A stretch of 64,000 nt of DNA, from the NCBI GenBank assembly GCA_937873695.1, contig CALMYL010000028.1, positions 52,081 to 116,080 on the forward strand. The letters run 5' to 3'. The notes under the pieces were generated by a model that saw only the letters and a program-made list of their open reading frames with translations, did no database searches and was not told the origin of the DNA. How positions within the stretch are numbered: the first letter of the stretch is position 1; each line of letters opens with the position of its first letter. The position numbers and the translations under genes are program-made. Source of the stretch: an uncultured Ignavibacteria bacterium (GTDB lineage: Bacteria > Bacteroidota > Ignavibacteria > Tepidaquicellales > OLB5). Positions 53,116-62,290 of this stretch are shown here, in pieces.

Positions 53116-54498
53116 TTATTTATTTAAGATCATTTTCTTTGTCTCACTAAAGCCGTTATCTGTGCTAAGTGTATAATAATAAATACCGCTAGAAAGCCTT
53201 CCTGCATCAAAAGTCTGTTTGTATGAGCCTGCCGGTTTAAACTCATCAGCAAGTAAAGCAACCTGCCTGCCAAGAACGTCATAAACCTTCAGTGTTATAT
53301 AAGATGATTTCGGAATATTATACTCTATTGATGTGCTTGGGTTAAAAGGATTTGGATAATTCTGCTTAAGCGAGAACTTCTCCGGTATAGAGGAATTACC
53401 TGCTATGCCTGTAACAGCGCTTCCTATTTTAATTACAAATAATCCTTCTCCTATATTGCTTCCGATTATTTTACCCGATGATGGGAACATGAAAACTCCC
53501 CAGCAGCCTGCAAATTGTGCATTATTGTGGGCAGGATAGGTATCATACCATGCTATTTCCTGGGGAGCCTGCGGATCGGAAATATCAAGTATTCTTATTC
53601 CTGCTGTATAATGCGCAATAACTGCCAGATTGTTGTAGATCTCTACGTTATGTACAATGGCAGTTGTAATATTTGTTGGCTGCCATGTGGTTACTAGCGT
53701 TACATTATTTAAGTTTGATTTATTCCACACTTTGAGCTTACCATTTGGGCTGGAGGTTTCATCAGTTGTATAAATAAATCTCCTGTCATTTGGTATAGCG
53801 CAGTTATGCGGAAATGGGTTTGGGTTATTAACCCATGATGCGATATTTGTGAGATTATCCTTATTTGCCGCGTTTATTACTGATATCGTTCCCGGCGGAT
53901 CGTAAATATTACATGCGTAAATTGTATCGTTAAGTATCCTTGAATCATGCACGTAGAAATTAGACCATGAACCGCGTTTAACCGGCGCAGTAGGATTTGT
54001 GATATCAAGTATTGTCAATCCGCCATCATCCATGCCGCCCTGTGTAACATTCCCTCCGTGGAGATACAGATACGGACCTGACTGAGAAATTGAATGCGTT
54101 TTGGTATAACCTGAATATGAATATGTAGCAACAAGGCTGACTGAGTCAGGAAGGTACTGCAGCGCAATTACCTGTAAACGGCTGTTAGTACCTTCAGAAA
54201 CAACATACGCGTAACTGGAAAATACTTTCATCTCTCTCCAGCCGGAATTAACTCCCGGAACGAAATCAACTTCATGGATATTTGCTGTATCGGTAATATC
54301 ATAAAATGCTGTTCCGTTATTGCAGCCTAATATCGCGTATTCCCTGCCGTTCGGTCCTGCATATCCCCATAATGCGGAGTACCCGTTACCATGTTCATCT
54401 TTGTTTGCCAGCAGTATTGTATTCTGATTGGGAAGCTGAGAGTAAACATTGGCCGCGAATATTATCAAGGCGAATAGAAATAATATTGTCTTTTTCAA
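53116..54498 (-). CDS. Secreted LVIVD-repeat (choice-of-anchor B) protein 2, type IX sorted
   Basis: 460 residues. Signal peptide MKKTILFLFALIIFAANVYS. The same blocks as its neighbours are present: YSALWGYAGPNGREYAILGC, NGTAFYDITDTANIHEVDF, CNIYDPPGTISVINAANKDN and HNVEIYNNLAVIAHYTAGI. Sorting domain LKQNYPNPFNPSTSIEYNI ... SETKKMILNK. It lies 12 bases after the 54511 gene and is closest to it in sequence, so the pair arose by recent duplication and forms one operon. Confidence 0.87.
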   Translation of the reverse strand: MKKTILFLFALIIFAANVYSQLPNQNTILLANKDEHGNGYSALWGYAGPNGREYAILGCNNGTAFYDITDTANIHEVDFVPGVNSGWREMKVFSSYAYVVSEGTNSRLQVIALQYLPDSVSLVATYSYSGYTKTHSISQSGPYLYLHGGNVTQGGMDDGGLTILDITNPTAPVKRGSWSNFYVHDSRILNDTIYACNIYDPPGTISVINAANKDNLTNIASWVNNPNPFPHNCAIPNDRRFIYTTDETSSPNGKLKVWNKSNLNNVTLVTTWQPTNITTAIVHNVEIYNNLAVIAHYTAGIRILDISDPQAPQEIAWYDTYPAHNNAQFAGCWGVFMFPSSGKIIGSNIGEGLFVIKIGSAVTGIAGNSSIPEKFSLKQNYPNPFNPSTSIEYNIPKSSYITLKVYDVLGRQVALLADEFKPAGSYKQTFDAGRLSSGIYYYTLSTDNGFSETKKMILNK

Positions 54499-54510
54499 AT
54501 TAATAATGTT

Positions 54511-55911
54511 TTATTTACTTAAGATCATTTTTTTGGTTTCACTGAAACCGTTATCTGCTGTGAGAGTATAGTAGTATACCCCGCTTGAAAGCCTGCCTGC
54601 ATCATAGCTGACTTTGTATGAACCTGCCTGCCTGTATTCATCTGCAAGAACTGCCACCTGCCTGCCAAGCACATCAAATACTCTTAATGTAACATGCGCA
54701 GCTTTATTCAGGCTGAATTCAATTGATGTTGAAGGATTGAACGGATTTGGATAGTTCTGTTTAAGCTCAAATCTATTGGGTGTGTTGTTTACCGGGTCGT
54801 TTATTCCTACAAGAGGTATTGTTGGTTTTACCACATACAGTCCTGTTTGCCTGTCAGAAGCGATTATCTTGCCGGATGGAAACATGTAAACTCCCCAGCA
54901 TCCGTTGTATGTGCTATTGTTATTTGATGGATATGTATCATACCATGCTGCTTCTGTTGGTGCTACCGGATTTGAAATATTGATCAGTCTGATTCCGGCG
55001 GTATAGTGCGCTACCAATGCATAGTTGCCGTAAATTTCAACGTTATGAACGATAGCCGTCGTTATACCGGTCGGCTGCCAGTTTGTTACAAAAGTGACAT
55101 TTGAAAGATCCGATATGTTCCAGACCTTCAGTTTGCCGTTTGGTGATGATGTTTCATCTGTAGTATAGATATAAGTCCTGCCTGCTGTTAATGCCGCATT
55201 ATGCGGGAAGGGGTTGGGATTATTAACCCAGGATGCAATTGTTGTCAGGTTATCTTTGTTTGCGGCGTTAATAACTGTAATTGTTCCTGGTGGATCGTAT
55301 ATGTTGCAGGCGTAAATTGTGTCATTCCTTACCCTGCTATCGTGAACGTACTGGGTATTCCATCCGCCTCGTTTTACGGGAGATGTTGGGTTTGTGAGAT
55401 CAACAACAGTTACACCCTGTCCAAAACTGCTGTTACAACCGTGCAAATAAAGATATGGCCCATCCTGAGATATTGAATGAGTTGAACTGTGATTTGACAT
55501 ATTTGAAGTACCGACCAGCGTTACTGATGCCGGTAGATTTGCCAGATTTATGATCTGTATCTTACTGTTTGATGCTTCAGAAACAACGTATGCATAATTT
55601 GAAAATACTTTCATTTCACGCCAGTTGCTTGTAGGACCGGGAATGAACCCAACTTCAACTATATTGGTTGAATCTGTTATATCGTAAAAAGCTGTTCCGG
55701 TTGCACATCCCAATATTGCGTATTCACGGCCGTTTGGGGCTCTGTAACCCCATAGTGCTGAATACAAATTGCCTCCCGTGCCGGGATGGTCGTTTTTATT
55801 GGCATGCAGAACCATGTTGCTGTTGCCAAGCTGTGAATATAATTGTTCTTCTGAAAGAGTAAAAATAGAGAGCATAAGCACAAAAGCCAGCAGGTAATTC
55901 TTAATTATCAT
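54511..55911 (-). CDS. Secreted LVIVD-repeat (choice-of-anchor B) protein 3, type IX sorted
   Basis: 466 residues, first gene of the tandem set. The signal peptide covers about 25 residues (MIIKNYLLAFVLMLSIFTLS). LVIVD blocks: LYSALWGYRAPNGREYAILG, TGTAFYDITDSTNIVEVGF, CNIYDPPGTITVINAANKDN and HNVEIYGNYALVAHYTAGIR. Sorting domain LKQNYPNPFNPSTSIEFSL ... SETKKMILSK. LVIVD proteins of this type are found in secreted or anchored form across several phyla; their ligands are unknown. Confidence 0.87.
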   Translation of the reverse strand: MIIKNYLLAFVLMLSIFTLSEEQLYSQLGNSNMVLHANKNDHPGTGGNLYSALWGYRAPNGREYAILGCATGTAFYDITDSTNIVEVGFIPGPTSNWREMKVFSNYAYVVSEASNSKIQIINLANLPASVTLVGTSNMSNHSSTHSISQDGPYLYLHGCNSSFGQGVTVVDLTNPTSPVKRGGWNTQYVHDSRVRNDTIYACNIYDPPGTITVINAANKDNLTTIASWVNNPNPFPHNAALTAGRTYIYTTDETSSPNGKLKVWNISDLSNVTFVTNWQPTGITTAIVHNVEIYGNYALVAHYTAGIRLINISNPVAPTEAAWYDTYPSNNNSTYNGCWGVYMFPSGKIIASDRQTGLYVVKPTIPLVGINDPVNNTPNRFELKQNYPNPFNPSTSIEFSLNKAAHVTLRVFDVLGRQVAVLADEYRQAGSYKVSYDAGRLSSGVYYYTLTADNGFSETKKMILSK

Positions 55912-56039
55912 GTTTTTTACCGGAAATTAATAAATTTTTGTTATGAATTGACGTGATTATAGGTAAATATGTTGATATAAGCAAGAATGATTATATTGCC
56001 TACATTAATCATATTTCCTACTGATTTTTATCAGCAGGT

Positions 56040-57413
56040 TTAATGACTTTTGTCGTCTTTATCCGGATTTTCTATGTTGAATTGCTTAATCTTCGTGTAA
56101 AGGTGGCTGCGCTGTATATCAAGCGCCTCTGCGGTTTTTGAAATATTCCAGTTATTTTCGGCCAGTTTTTTCTCAATGAATATCTTCTCTGATATATCCT
56201 GGAAGTCCCTGAGGGTGCTTTCTGAATTTACAAGTTTATCCATTTCAGATGAATATGCCCTGTTTTCTGACTCTATGTTTTTCCTGTCTATAACATCGGA
56301 ATCAGAAAGAATTATAAGCCTTTCAATGGTGTTTTTAAGCTCCCTTACATTCCCCGGCCACTTAAGCGAACTAAGGTAATCAAGTGCCTTAGGAGTAAAG
56401 GATTTTTCAGGCATTTCATTTTTAAGGCAAATTTCTTTTGTGAAATGACAAACCAGCTCGGGTATATCTTCCTTCCTGCTTCTAAGGGGCGGAATTACAA
56501 GTGTAAGGACATTCAGCCTGTGATACAAGTCCTCACGGAATTTCCCTTCAGTAATTAGCTGATCCAGATCCCGGTTTGTTGATGATATAACACGTACATC
56601 CACAGGGATCTCAGCATTGCTTCCAAGGGGCTCGATCTTGTTTTCTCCAAGTACATTCAGTAGTTTTGCCTGCGATTCCATGCTTAGGTCGGCTATCTCA
56701 TCAAGGAAAAGGGTTCCCCCGTTAGCAATTTCAAATTTTCCGAGTCTTTTACCGGGTGAAAAGGAGAGGTATCCTTCAACACTACCGAAGAGTTCCACTT
56801 CAAGAAGATCCTTTGGAATAATGGCGCAATTTACATGTATAAATGGATTATCAGCTCTGTCGCTCAGTTTGTGAACCTGTTTTGCGGCAAGTTCTTTACC
56901 GGTACCGTTCTCTCCGGTTATTAGAACCCTGCTTGATGTTGATGCGATCCTGGAGATCTGGTCTTTCAGTCTTTTCATTTCATCGCTGCCGCCAAGGAAC
57001 TCTGCATCAGCATCAAACTTCTGTTTCATGCTTTCGTTTTCGGCCAAAAGCTTACGGTAATTAAGTCCGTTCTGTATAGTAAGTTTCAGTCTTTCGACAT
57101 CAAAGGGTTTGGAAATGAAATCATATGCTCCCAGTTTGGTTGTCTGAACCGCTGTTTCTATATTACCATGGCCTGATATCATTATTATAACGGAGCTCTT
57201 ATCTATTTTCCTGATTTCCTGAAGTACCTCTATGCCATCCATTTTGGGCATGCGGATATCAAGCAAAACAACATCGGGATTCACTTCCCTGAATTTTTCA
57301 ATGCCGGTTGGACCGTTAAAAGCCTTCTCGATCTTGAAACCATCATGCTCAAGGATCATTTTAAGGACATCAACAATTGCCTTATCATCTTCAATTATGA
57401 GTACAGTGTTCAT
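56040..57413 (-). CDS. NtrC-like response regulator with altered GAFTGA loop
   Basis: 457 residues in three domains: receiver (1-120, phospho-acceptor Asp52 in LLDIRMPKMDG, Lys102), AAA+ ATPase (about 140-370, Walker A GENGTGKE at 167-174, Walker B LFLDEI at 235-240, arginine-finger region FREDLYHRLN) and a C-terminal Fis-type helix-turn-helix (WNISKTAEALDIQRSHLYTK). The sigma-54-contacting GAFTGA is replaced by GYLSFS (214-219) in ELFGSVEGYLSFSPGKRLGK. That loss suggests it does not open sigma-54 promoters in the usual way. The partner kinase is not in the window. Its start overlaps the cvpA stop (ATGA). Confidence 0.87.
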   Translation of the reverse strand: MNTVLIIEDDKAIVDVLKMILEHDGFKIEKAFNGPTGIEKFREVNPDVVLLDIRMPKMDGIEVLQEIRKIDKSSVIIMISGHGNIETAVQTTKLGAYDFISKPFDVERLKLTIQNGLNYRKLLAENESMKQKFDADAEFLGGSDEMKRLKDQISRIASTSSRVLITGENGTGKELAAKQVHKLSDRADNPFIHVNCAIIPKDLLEVELFGSVEGYLSFSPGKRLGKFEIANGGTLFLDEIADLSMESQAKLLNVLGENKIEPLGSNAEIPVDVRVISSTNRDLDQLITEGKFREDLYHRLNVLTLVIPPLRSRKEDIPELVCHFTKEICLKNEMPEKSFTPKALDYLSSLKWPGNVRELKNTIERLIILSDSDVIDRKNIESENRAYSSEMDKLVNSESTLRDFQDISEKIFIEKKLAENNWNISKTAEALDIQRSHLYTKIKQFNIENPDKDDKSH

Positions 57414-58012
57414 TTTCCTTTAGGCTGGTTATTGTTCTTATTTTCCTTATTGTTCTTTTCATTCTTATCAACCGGCTGTAAATTCTGCTGCTCTGAAGGC
57501 CCGGGTACGGGTGATTTGTACTCCCTGTAAAGGTCTTCAAGACCCGGAAAGTATTCAAGTATTTTATCAAACATTGCCGGAGCTATTTTTGTTACAGTTC
57601 CGTACAGCAAAGAGCTGCTTCTGGTTTCAGCAGAAGGCAGGTTTGCAAAAGAAAGGTTATAAAGCAGAACGCTGGCAACAAGCAATCCCTGCAGAAAACC
57701 TACGGCAGTGCCCAGAATTTTATCAATTATACTTGTTCCAGAATTCATATTGGCTATAAACCTTGCCAGCCAGATCGATGCCCCGTAGAGGGTACCTATG
57801 ATCAACAGAAAACTCAGAACATTAACAAACGCAGGATTTTCTTTGATAACTTTTGAAAGAACCGGTGTTAAAGAATCATAAAATTTTACAGCAAGGATAA
57901 ATCCCAGTATTATACCGGCAATGCCAAGCAGCTTCCTCAGGAATCCTTTGCGGAACCCGAAGAATGTTGGCAGTGTAACCAGCAGCACAATAACTATATC
58001 TAACCAGTTCAA
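57410..58012 (-). CDS. CvpA family membrane protein
   Basis: 200 residues, four membrane helices (LDIVIVLLVTLPTFFGF, LLGIAGIILGFILAVKFY, NVLSFLLIIGTLYGASIWLA, and the segment around AVGFLQGLLVASVLLYNLSF). This is the CvpA layout, inner-membrane proteins named for colicin V production but with broader envelope roles. The last 35 residues are a Lys/Asn/Glu/Gln-rich tail, probably cytoplasmic and disordered. It overlaps the response-regulator gene by four bases and lies about 90 bp downstream of the TPR-protein gene, separated from it by a terminator. Confidence 0.8.
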   Translation of the reverse strand: MNWLDIVIVLLVTLPTFFGFRKGFLRKLLGIAGIILGFILAVKFYDSLTPVLSKVIKENPAFVNVLSFLLIIGTLYGASIWLARFIANMNSGTSIIDKILGTAVGFLQGLLVASVLLYNLSFANLPSAETRSSSLLYGTVTKIAPAMFDKILEYFPGLEDLYREYKSPVPGPSEQQNLQPVDKNEKNNKENKNNNQPKGK

Positions 58013-58042
58013 TTTGTTAAGTTAAATTCAATACTGCGTATT

Positions 58043-58078
58043 AAAAAAAACACAAAGCTTCAATTAAGAAACTTTGTG
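58043..58078 (-). terminator. Rho-independent terminator after the TPR-protein gene
   Basis: On the minus strand the stem CACAAAG with CTTTGTG, extended past one mismatch, is followed by T8. Confidence 0.82.
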
Positions 58079-58103
58079 CTGATAATCTGTTTATGTATTA
58101 AGA

Positions 58104-58805
58104 TCAGTTTTTGAATTCTGACTCAAATCTCTTAGCTTCATTGAGATATTTTGATTTTGGATACTGCTCTTTCAGTTTGGCAAATACCCTTTTCGCATTT
58201 TCTTTATCTCCGGCAGTTGTGTAAGCGCGTATTGCATAGAACAGGTTTTCCTGGTTTATAACCACCGTTTTGTTCACGTTTGCGGCCTTCTCGTAATACT
58301 CACCGGCTTTTTTAAGATCTCCTTTTGCTTCATATACCGCGCCCATTCCGCTGATGCAAGATGACTTAACTATATCGTTATCTCCGCTGTACGAGTCAAA
58401 CTGCTTTAAAGCGTTATCGTAATCTTTGATATTGAAATAGCAGTTCCCCAGGTATAATCTTGCGGTCTCGCCGCTTTCTGTGCTGCCGTATTCATTAACG
58501 ATCTGTGCAAGCCCTGTAATATTCGCGGCCGGATCACCGTTTACAGCCTCGGCATATTTACCCTGCTCATATAAACCTATAACAGCTGAGAGTTTCACTT
58601 CAGCTTCTTCGTTCTTTGCCTTCTTATTGCTGTAATACAAAAATCCTGCAGCTATCAGAACGATTAATATTCCAACCCCAATATAAATTTTCTTCTTGTT
58701 CTCATCTTTATCAAGCCAGTTCCTGGCTTCGAAATATCCTGTAACAAGTTTATCTTTCTTTATTTCTTTGTGAGTAATCTTTTTACGCGCCTTTAATGAA
58801 GACAT
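58104..58805 (-). CDS. Membrane-anchored TPR protein
   Basis: 233 residues from the ATG at 58805 (AAAGG lies upstream; a TTG just before it is less likely). A cytoplasmic basic N-terminus of about 38 residues is followed by one membrane helix (IYIGVGILIVLIAAGFLYYS, about 41-60) and TPR-like repeats (ARLYLGNCYFNIKDYDNALK, SGMGAVYEAKGDLKKAGEYY, AKRVFAKLKEQYPKSKYLNE). The layout resembles YfgM and the periplasmic TPR proteins that help envelope assembly. Confidence 0.8.
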   Translation of the reverse strand: MSSLKARKKITHKEIKKDKLVTGYFEARNWLDKDENKKKIYIGVGILIVLIAAGFLYYSNKKAKNEEAEVKLSAVIGLYEQGKYAEAVNGDPAANITGLAQIVNEYGSTESGETARLYLGNCYFNIKDYDNALKQFDSYSGDNDIVKSSCISGMGAVYEAKGDLKKAGEYYEKAANVNKTVVINQENLFYAIRAYTTAGDKENAKRVFAKLKEQYPKSKYLNEAKRFESEFKN

Positions 58806-58888
58806 CAAAAAACCTTTCTACCTGTTTAACAATAATGCCTATTAACCCTAATTTGGGTTAAAATAAGCGTATTTATTCCTGCAAACCA

Positions 58889-58919
58889 CAAATATATGCA
58901 AAATTTTGCAATAATTCAA
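58889..58919 (-). promoter_or_regulatory. Promoter of the TPR-protein gene
   Basis: On the minus strand TTG (58919-58917), a 20-bp spacer and TATATTTG (58896-58889), about 83 bp before the start codon. Confidence 0.6.
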
Positions 58920-58927
58920 AGAAAATA

Positions 58928-59902
58928 TTAATGCCATTTGTGAAATACAATATTCTGCAATCTATTAGTATGTGAAATATATTTAAGAATTTTTGCGTTG
59001 GTAATTCTTGATCTGAGGAATTTTGAAGCTGTATTGACTTCTTTGAAGTCCTTGATCAAAGCATATATATAATTATACATAAAATCATCTAACAGTAAAT
59101 AAGATGATTCTGGAAACTCTGAAATGAACTTCTCATAATCTAAAACAAGGGTTTCGGCATTTCGGTAGCCAGAATATTTGTACTTTATGTATTCATAAAA
59201 AAAATGCTCCCTAAATTCGTTCGCAGGATATTGTTTAATAATTCTTTCATAGTAATCTATCATGTTAGTCCTCTTACTGCTATCAAGAACCTGTTTCAAA
59301 AGATATTTTTCTTCAATATTGTTTTCAATAACACCAAAAGTAGCTTCATTAGATCTGAATAAAGAAATACCGGAATGATTGCCGGTTAGAGAATCAATCA
59401 GTGGATATTCATAGTAAAGTCTATATATGCCTTTAGGGAAATAGCCCCAACTATTAAAAAAATAACTGGCGTTTGAAATTGATTTTTTGTCTAGTGTAAT
59501 ACCCCAGTTGTTTATTATCATTGAGGAATAAAGGGTATCACCGGGATGTAAGAAAAAGTTAGGGACAGTATCATACATGACAAACGCTCTTTCAAAATAT
59601 TTAGAACTGGACGTTTTAACATGATTATCTTTATCTAAAAAAATAAATCTCGAGGTGTTTTCACCTGAGGAAGTAAAATCCCTCCTTAGAAGCAAAGGTA
59701 ATGTGTCATGATTTACTAAAGTAAATTCCGCTAAAACGGGTTCAAATACCTTAAACTCTTCTTTTGCGAATCTAATGCTTAACTCATACTTGCCATTACT
59801 AAATGAATAAGGTTTTATCTTATTAGAACTGAACCAATTAACGCAACCCCCGAATAGCGTTAAGAACAGAAAAATTAATATGCATTTATTTACATAATAC
59901 AT
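58928..59902 (-). CDS. Lipoprotein of unknown function
   Basis: 324 residues. A lipoprotein signal (MYYVNKCILIFLFLTLFGGC) puts the lipid on Cys20. The first half is beta-rich (FKVFEPVLAEFTLVNHDTLP, an immunoglobulin-like pattern, with LHPGDTLYSSMIINNWGI); the second half is helical (DYYERIIKQYPANEFREHFF and FISEFPESSYLLLDDFMYNY) and may hold degenerate TPR helices. No family is recognised. It faces the periplasm or the cell surface. It lies 16 bases after the pfkA stop. Confidence 0.6.
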   Translation of the reverse strand: MYYVNKCILIFLFLTLFGGCVNWFSSNKIKPYSFSNGKYELSIRFAKEEFKVFEPVLAEFTLVNHDTLPLLLRRDFTSSGENTSRFIFLDKDNHVKTSSSKYFERAFVMYDTVPNFFLHPGDTLYSSMIINNWGITLDKKSISNASYFFNSWGYFPKGIYRLYYEYPLIDSLTGNHSGISLFRSNEATFGVIENNIEEKYLLKQVLDSSKRTNMIDYYERIIKQYPANEFREHFFYEYIKYKYSGYRNAETLVLDYEKFISEFPESSYLLLDDFMYNYIYALIKDFKEVNTASKFLRSRITNAKILKYISHTNRLQNIVFHKWH

Positions 59903-59918
59903 ATCAATTATACCTCAG

Positions 59919-60959
59919 TTATCTGAAAAATGTTCTGGCAACATCATAAAAATCATCGCCAACGGTTTTAAGGCTTTCTACCGCATCCTGTATTGGTATA
60001 TCGATAATTTCAGTTCCCTTCAGCGCAGCCATTCTTCCGAATTTACCATCCTTAACCATTTCAACTGCGTGAACACCGAACCTGCTACCAAGCACCCTGT
60101 CATATGCAGTTGGTGAGCCTCCGCGCTGAATGTGACCTAAAATAGTTGCGCGGGTTTCTACACCTGTTCTTTTTTCTATGATCTCAGCAAGCAGATTTGC
60201 AATTCCGCCAAGCCTAACATGGCCGAATGCATCAAGTTTTTCATCCTGCAATATCATCTCTGATGCCTTCTGATCTGATTCACTGATCTTAGCGCCTTCA
60301 GCAACTACAATTATTGAAAATGTTCTTCCGCGCTGCTCTCTGTCATTCATTACTTTTATTACATCATCGATCTTAATTTCCTTTTCGGGTATCAAGATCA
60401 AATCAGCGCCACCGGCTATTCCGGCATGCATTGCGATCCAGCCTGCATGCCTGCCCATTACTTCTATTATCATCGCGCGGTGGTGTGATTCAGCTGTAGT
60501 GTGAATTCTGTCAATGGCATCCATTGCTATATTCACTGCCGTATCAAAACCAAATGTATAATCCGTTCCGTTCAGGTCGTTATCAATAGTTTTTGGAACA
60601 CCAACAACCTTGAATCCCGTTTTGGCAAGTTTATTTGCGACCCCTAAAGTATCTTCACCGCCGATCGCAATAAGCGCATCAAGCCCTATCTTCCCGGCAT
60701 TTTCTATTACTGTCTGCTCTCCGCCATCAAGTTTATACGGATTTGTTCTGGAAGTGCCAAGGATTGTACCGCCCTTTTGAAGTATGCCTGAAACCGCGTT
60801 CATATCCAGGGGTCTTGTGTAAATATCAATCAGCCCCTTCCAGCCGTTTTCTATGCCGATGCATTCCCAACCGTAAGATAATGATTTTCTTACTATAGCT
60901 CTTATTACTGCATTTAACCCGGGGCAGTCTCCGCCTCCGGTTAACATTCCTATTTTCAT
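59919..60959 (-). CDS. pfkA: 6-phosphofructokinase, predicted pyrophosphate-dependent
   Basis: 346 residues, normal for the PfkA family. It phosphorylates fructose 6-phosphate at position 1 in glycolysis. Motifs: MLTGGGDCPGLNAVIRAIVR at the N-terminus, AIGGEDTLG (98-106), PKTIDNDLNGTDYTFGFDTA (from 122), and VMGRHAGWIAMHAGIAGGAD. The residues corresponding to E. coli Gly104 and Gly124 are Asp103 and Lys123; this Asp/Lys pair is diagnostic of enzymes that use pyrophosphate rather than ATP. It lies seven bases after the glycosyltransferase gene. Confidence 0.93.
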   Translation of the reverse strand: MKIGMLTGGGDCPGLNAVIRAIVRKSLSYGWECIGIENGWKGLIDIYTRPLDMNAVSGILQKGGTILGTSRTNPYKLDGGEQTVIENAGKIGLDALIAIGGEDTLGVANKLAKTGFKVVGVPKTIDNDLNGTDYTFGFDTAVNIAMDAIDRIHTTAESHHRAMIIEVMGRHAGWIAMHAGIAGGADLILIPEKEIKIDDVIKVMNDREQRGRTFSIIVVAEGAKISESDQKASEMILQDEKLDAFGHVRLGGIANLLAEIIEKRTGVETRATILGHIQRGGSPTAYDRVLGSRFGVHAVEMVKDGKFGRMAALKGTEIIDIPIQDAVESLKTVGDDFYDVARTFFR

Positions 60960-60965
60960 CTTGAT

Positions 60966-62162
60966 TTAGTTCTCCTGTGCTTGTAATATATTCAAAAATA
61001 ATTCCGGTTTTAATGCTTTTCTGATCTCCATGTATACTTCATCTGCCGTAATTTCTTTCATGCAGGTTGGCATGTTGCAGCCATAATCATGCCCAAGGTA
61101 TAAACAGGGTGAGCAGTATTTACTGCTTTGAATCGTTATAGCTTTTTTATTGTAAGCGCCCCATTTAACGGGGTTTGTCGGACCGTGTAACCCGACAGTC
61201 CGTGTACCTACGCATGTTGATACGTGCAATATGCCTGTATTGCTGCAAAGCATCAGCTTTGCACGCTCTACAAGAGCTGCTGATTGCTCAAGGGTATACT
61301 TGCCTGCTGTATTTATTGAAAATTCTTTTGTCGCTTCATGAAGCGGATCGCACAAATACCTTTCGAAATTTGTGCCTGTAATTATTATGACAAGACTACT
61401 GTCAGCTTCGTGAAGTCTTCTGCCTACAGTTATGTAATTTTCCAGTGCCCATTCCCTCGGTCTGCCGTTCTCTCCGCAGCCGGGGTGAAAGCAAATTACA
61501 GTCTTGTCTTCAAGTCCGTTCTCTTTCCAGAAATCATCACGGAACTTTCTGTGCTCAGGTTTAAGGAAGAATTCCAGCTGAAGTTCATCATAATCATATT
61601 CACCGCTTACCGGAACTATACCCAATGGTATCAGCAGATCCATAAAATTCTCTACTTCATGTTTGGTGCGGCTGTGGGCAACTACTGCATCGTTAACAAC
61701 ATGTTTCCACTGCCCTTTTGTTCTGAACCCTATTGAATAATCCCTTTTTGTAAATATTGTGATCAGCGAATTAATTCTTTCCCATTGCCCGGCATCAATA
61801 ACAACCTCGTATTTCGTTTTGCGCAGTTCTCTTACAAACCTGAAGAAATTAACCGGGTTCCTTAAAAAATCATACACCCTGCAGTTAATAATTCTATCTA
61901 CATAAGGAATCTTTTGAATAACTGAAATATTAATATCACTGCACATAAATGTTATTTTGGCGCCAGGGAATGAATTTTTGAGCTTGCGGAGTGTCGGGAT
62001 AAGTAAAATACCATCACCAATGGCCGCCAGCTTGATAAACAAAATATTCTGAATATCTTCTATTGGTAAGCGTCGTTTTCTGCGCGTAAATAAAGCCAAA
62101 AACAGCACCAAAGGTATGCCCAAATATCTGTCAAAAAACCTGAAAATCTTTTTTCTTCGCAT
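60966..62162 (-). CDS. Glycosyltransferase family 9 (heptosyltransferase-like)
   Basis: 398 residues. The N-terminal basic region and helix (KIFRFFDRYLGIPLVLFLAL) can associate with the inner membrane. GT9 motifs follow: ILFIKLAAIGDGILLIPTLR (sugar-nucleotide fold start), FHPGCGENGRPREWALENYI, and CSNTGILHVSTCVGTRTVGL followed by HGPTNPVKWG. A late Cys cluster (CSPCLYLGHDYGCNMPTC) is common in this subfamily. It probably adds a heptose-like sugar to lipopolysaccharide core. It is followed by pfkA after seven bases. Confidence 0.9.
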   Translation of the reverse strand: MRRKKIFRFFDRYLGIPLVLFLALFTRRKRRLPIEDIQNILFIKLAAIGDGILLIPTLRKLKNSFPGAKITFMCSDINISVIQKIPYVDRIINCRVYDFLRNPVNFFRFVRELRKTKYEVVIDAGQWERINSLITIFTKRDYSIGFRTKGQWKHVVNDAVVAHSRTKHEVENFMDLLIPLGIVPVSGEYDYDELQLEFFLKPEHRKFRDDFWKENGLEDKTVICFHPGCGENGRPREWALENYITVGRRLHEADSSLVIIITGTNFERYLCDPLHEATKEFSINTAGKYTLEQSAALVERAKLMLCSNTGILHVSTCVGTRTVGLHGPTNPVKWGAYNKKAITIQSSKYCSPCLYLGHDYGCNMPTCMKEITADEVYMEIRKALKPELFLNILQAQEN

Positions 62163-62290
62163 CTGTAACAGGAAAGATAATTAAATATATATTTTATATC
62201 AATTCAGCTATCTATATTTACAACCTAATTTAACTTTTTACGTTCCATTATGCAAAATTTTTGCGTATTTTGTAAAATAACATCAAATAA

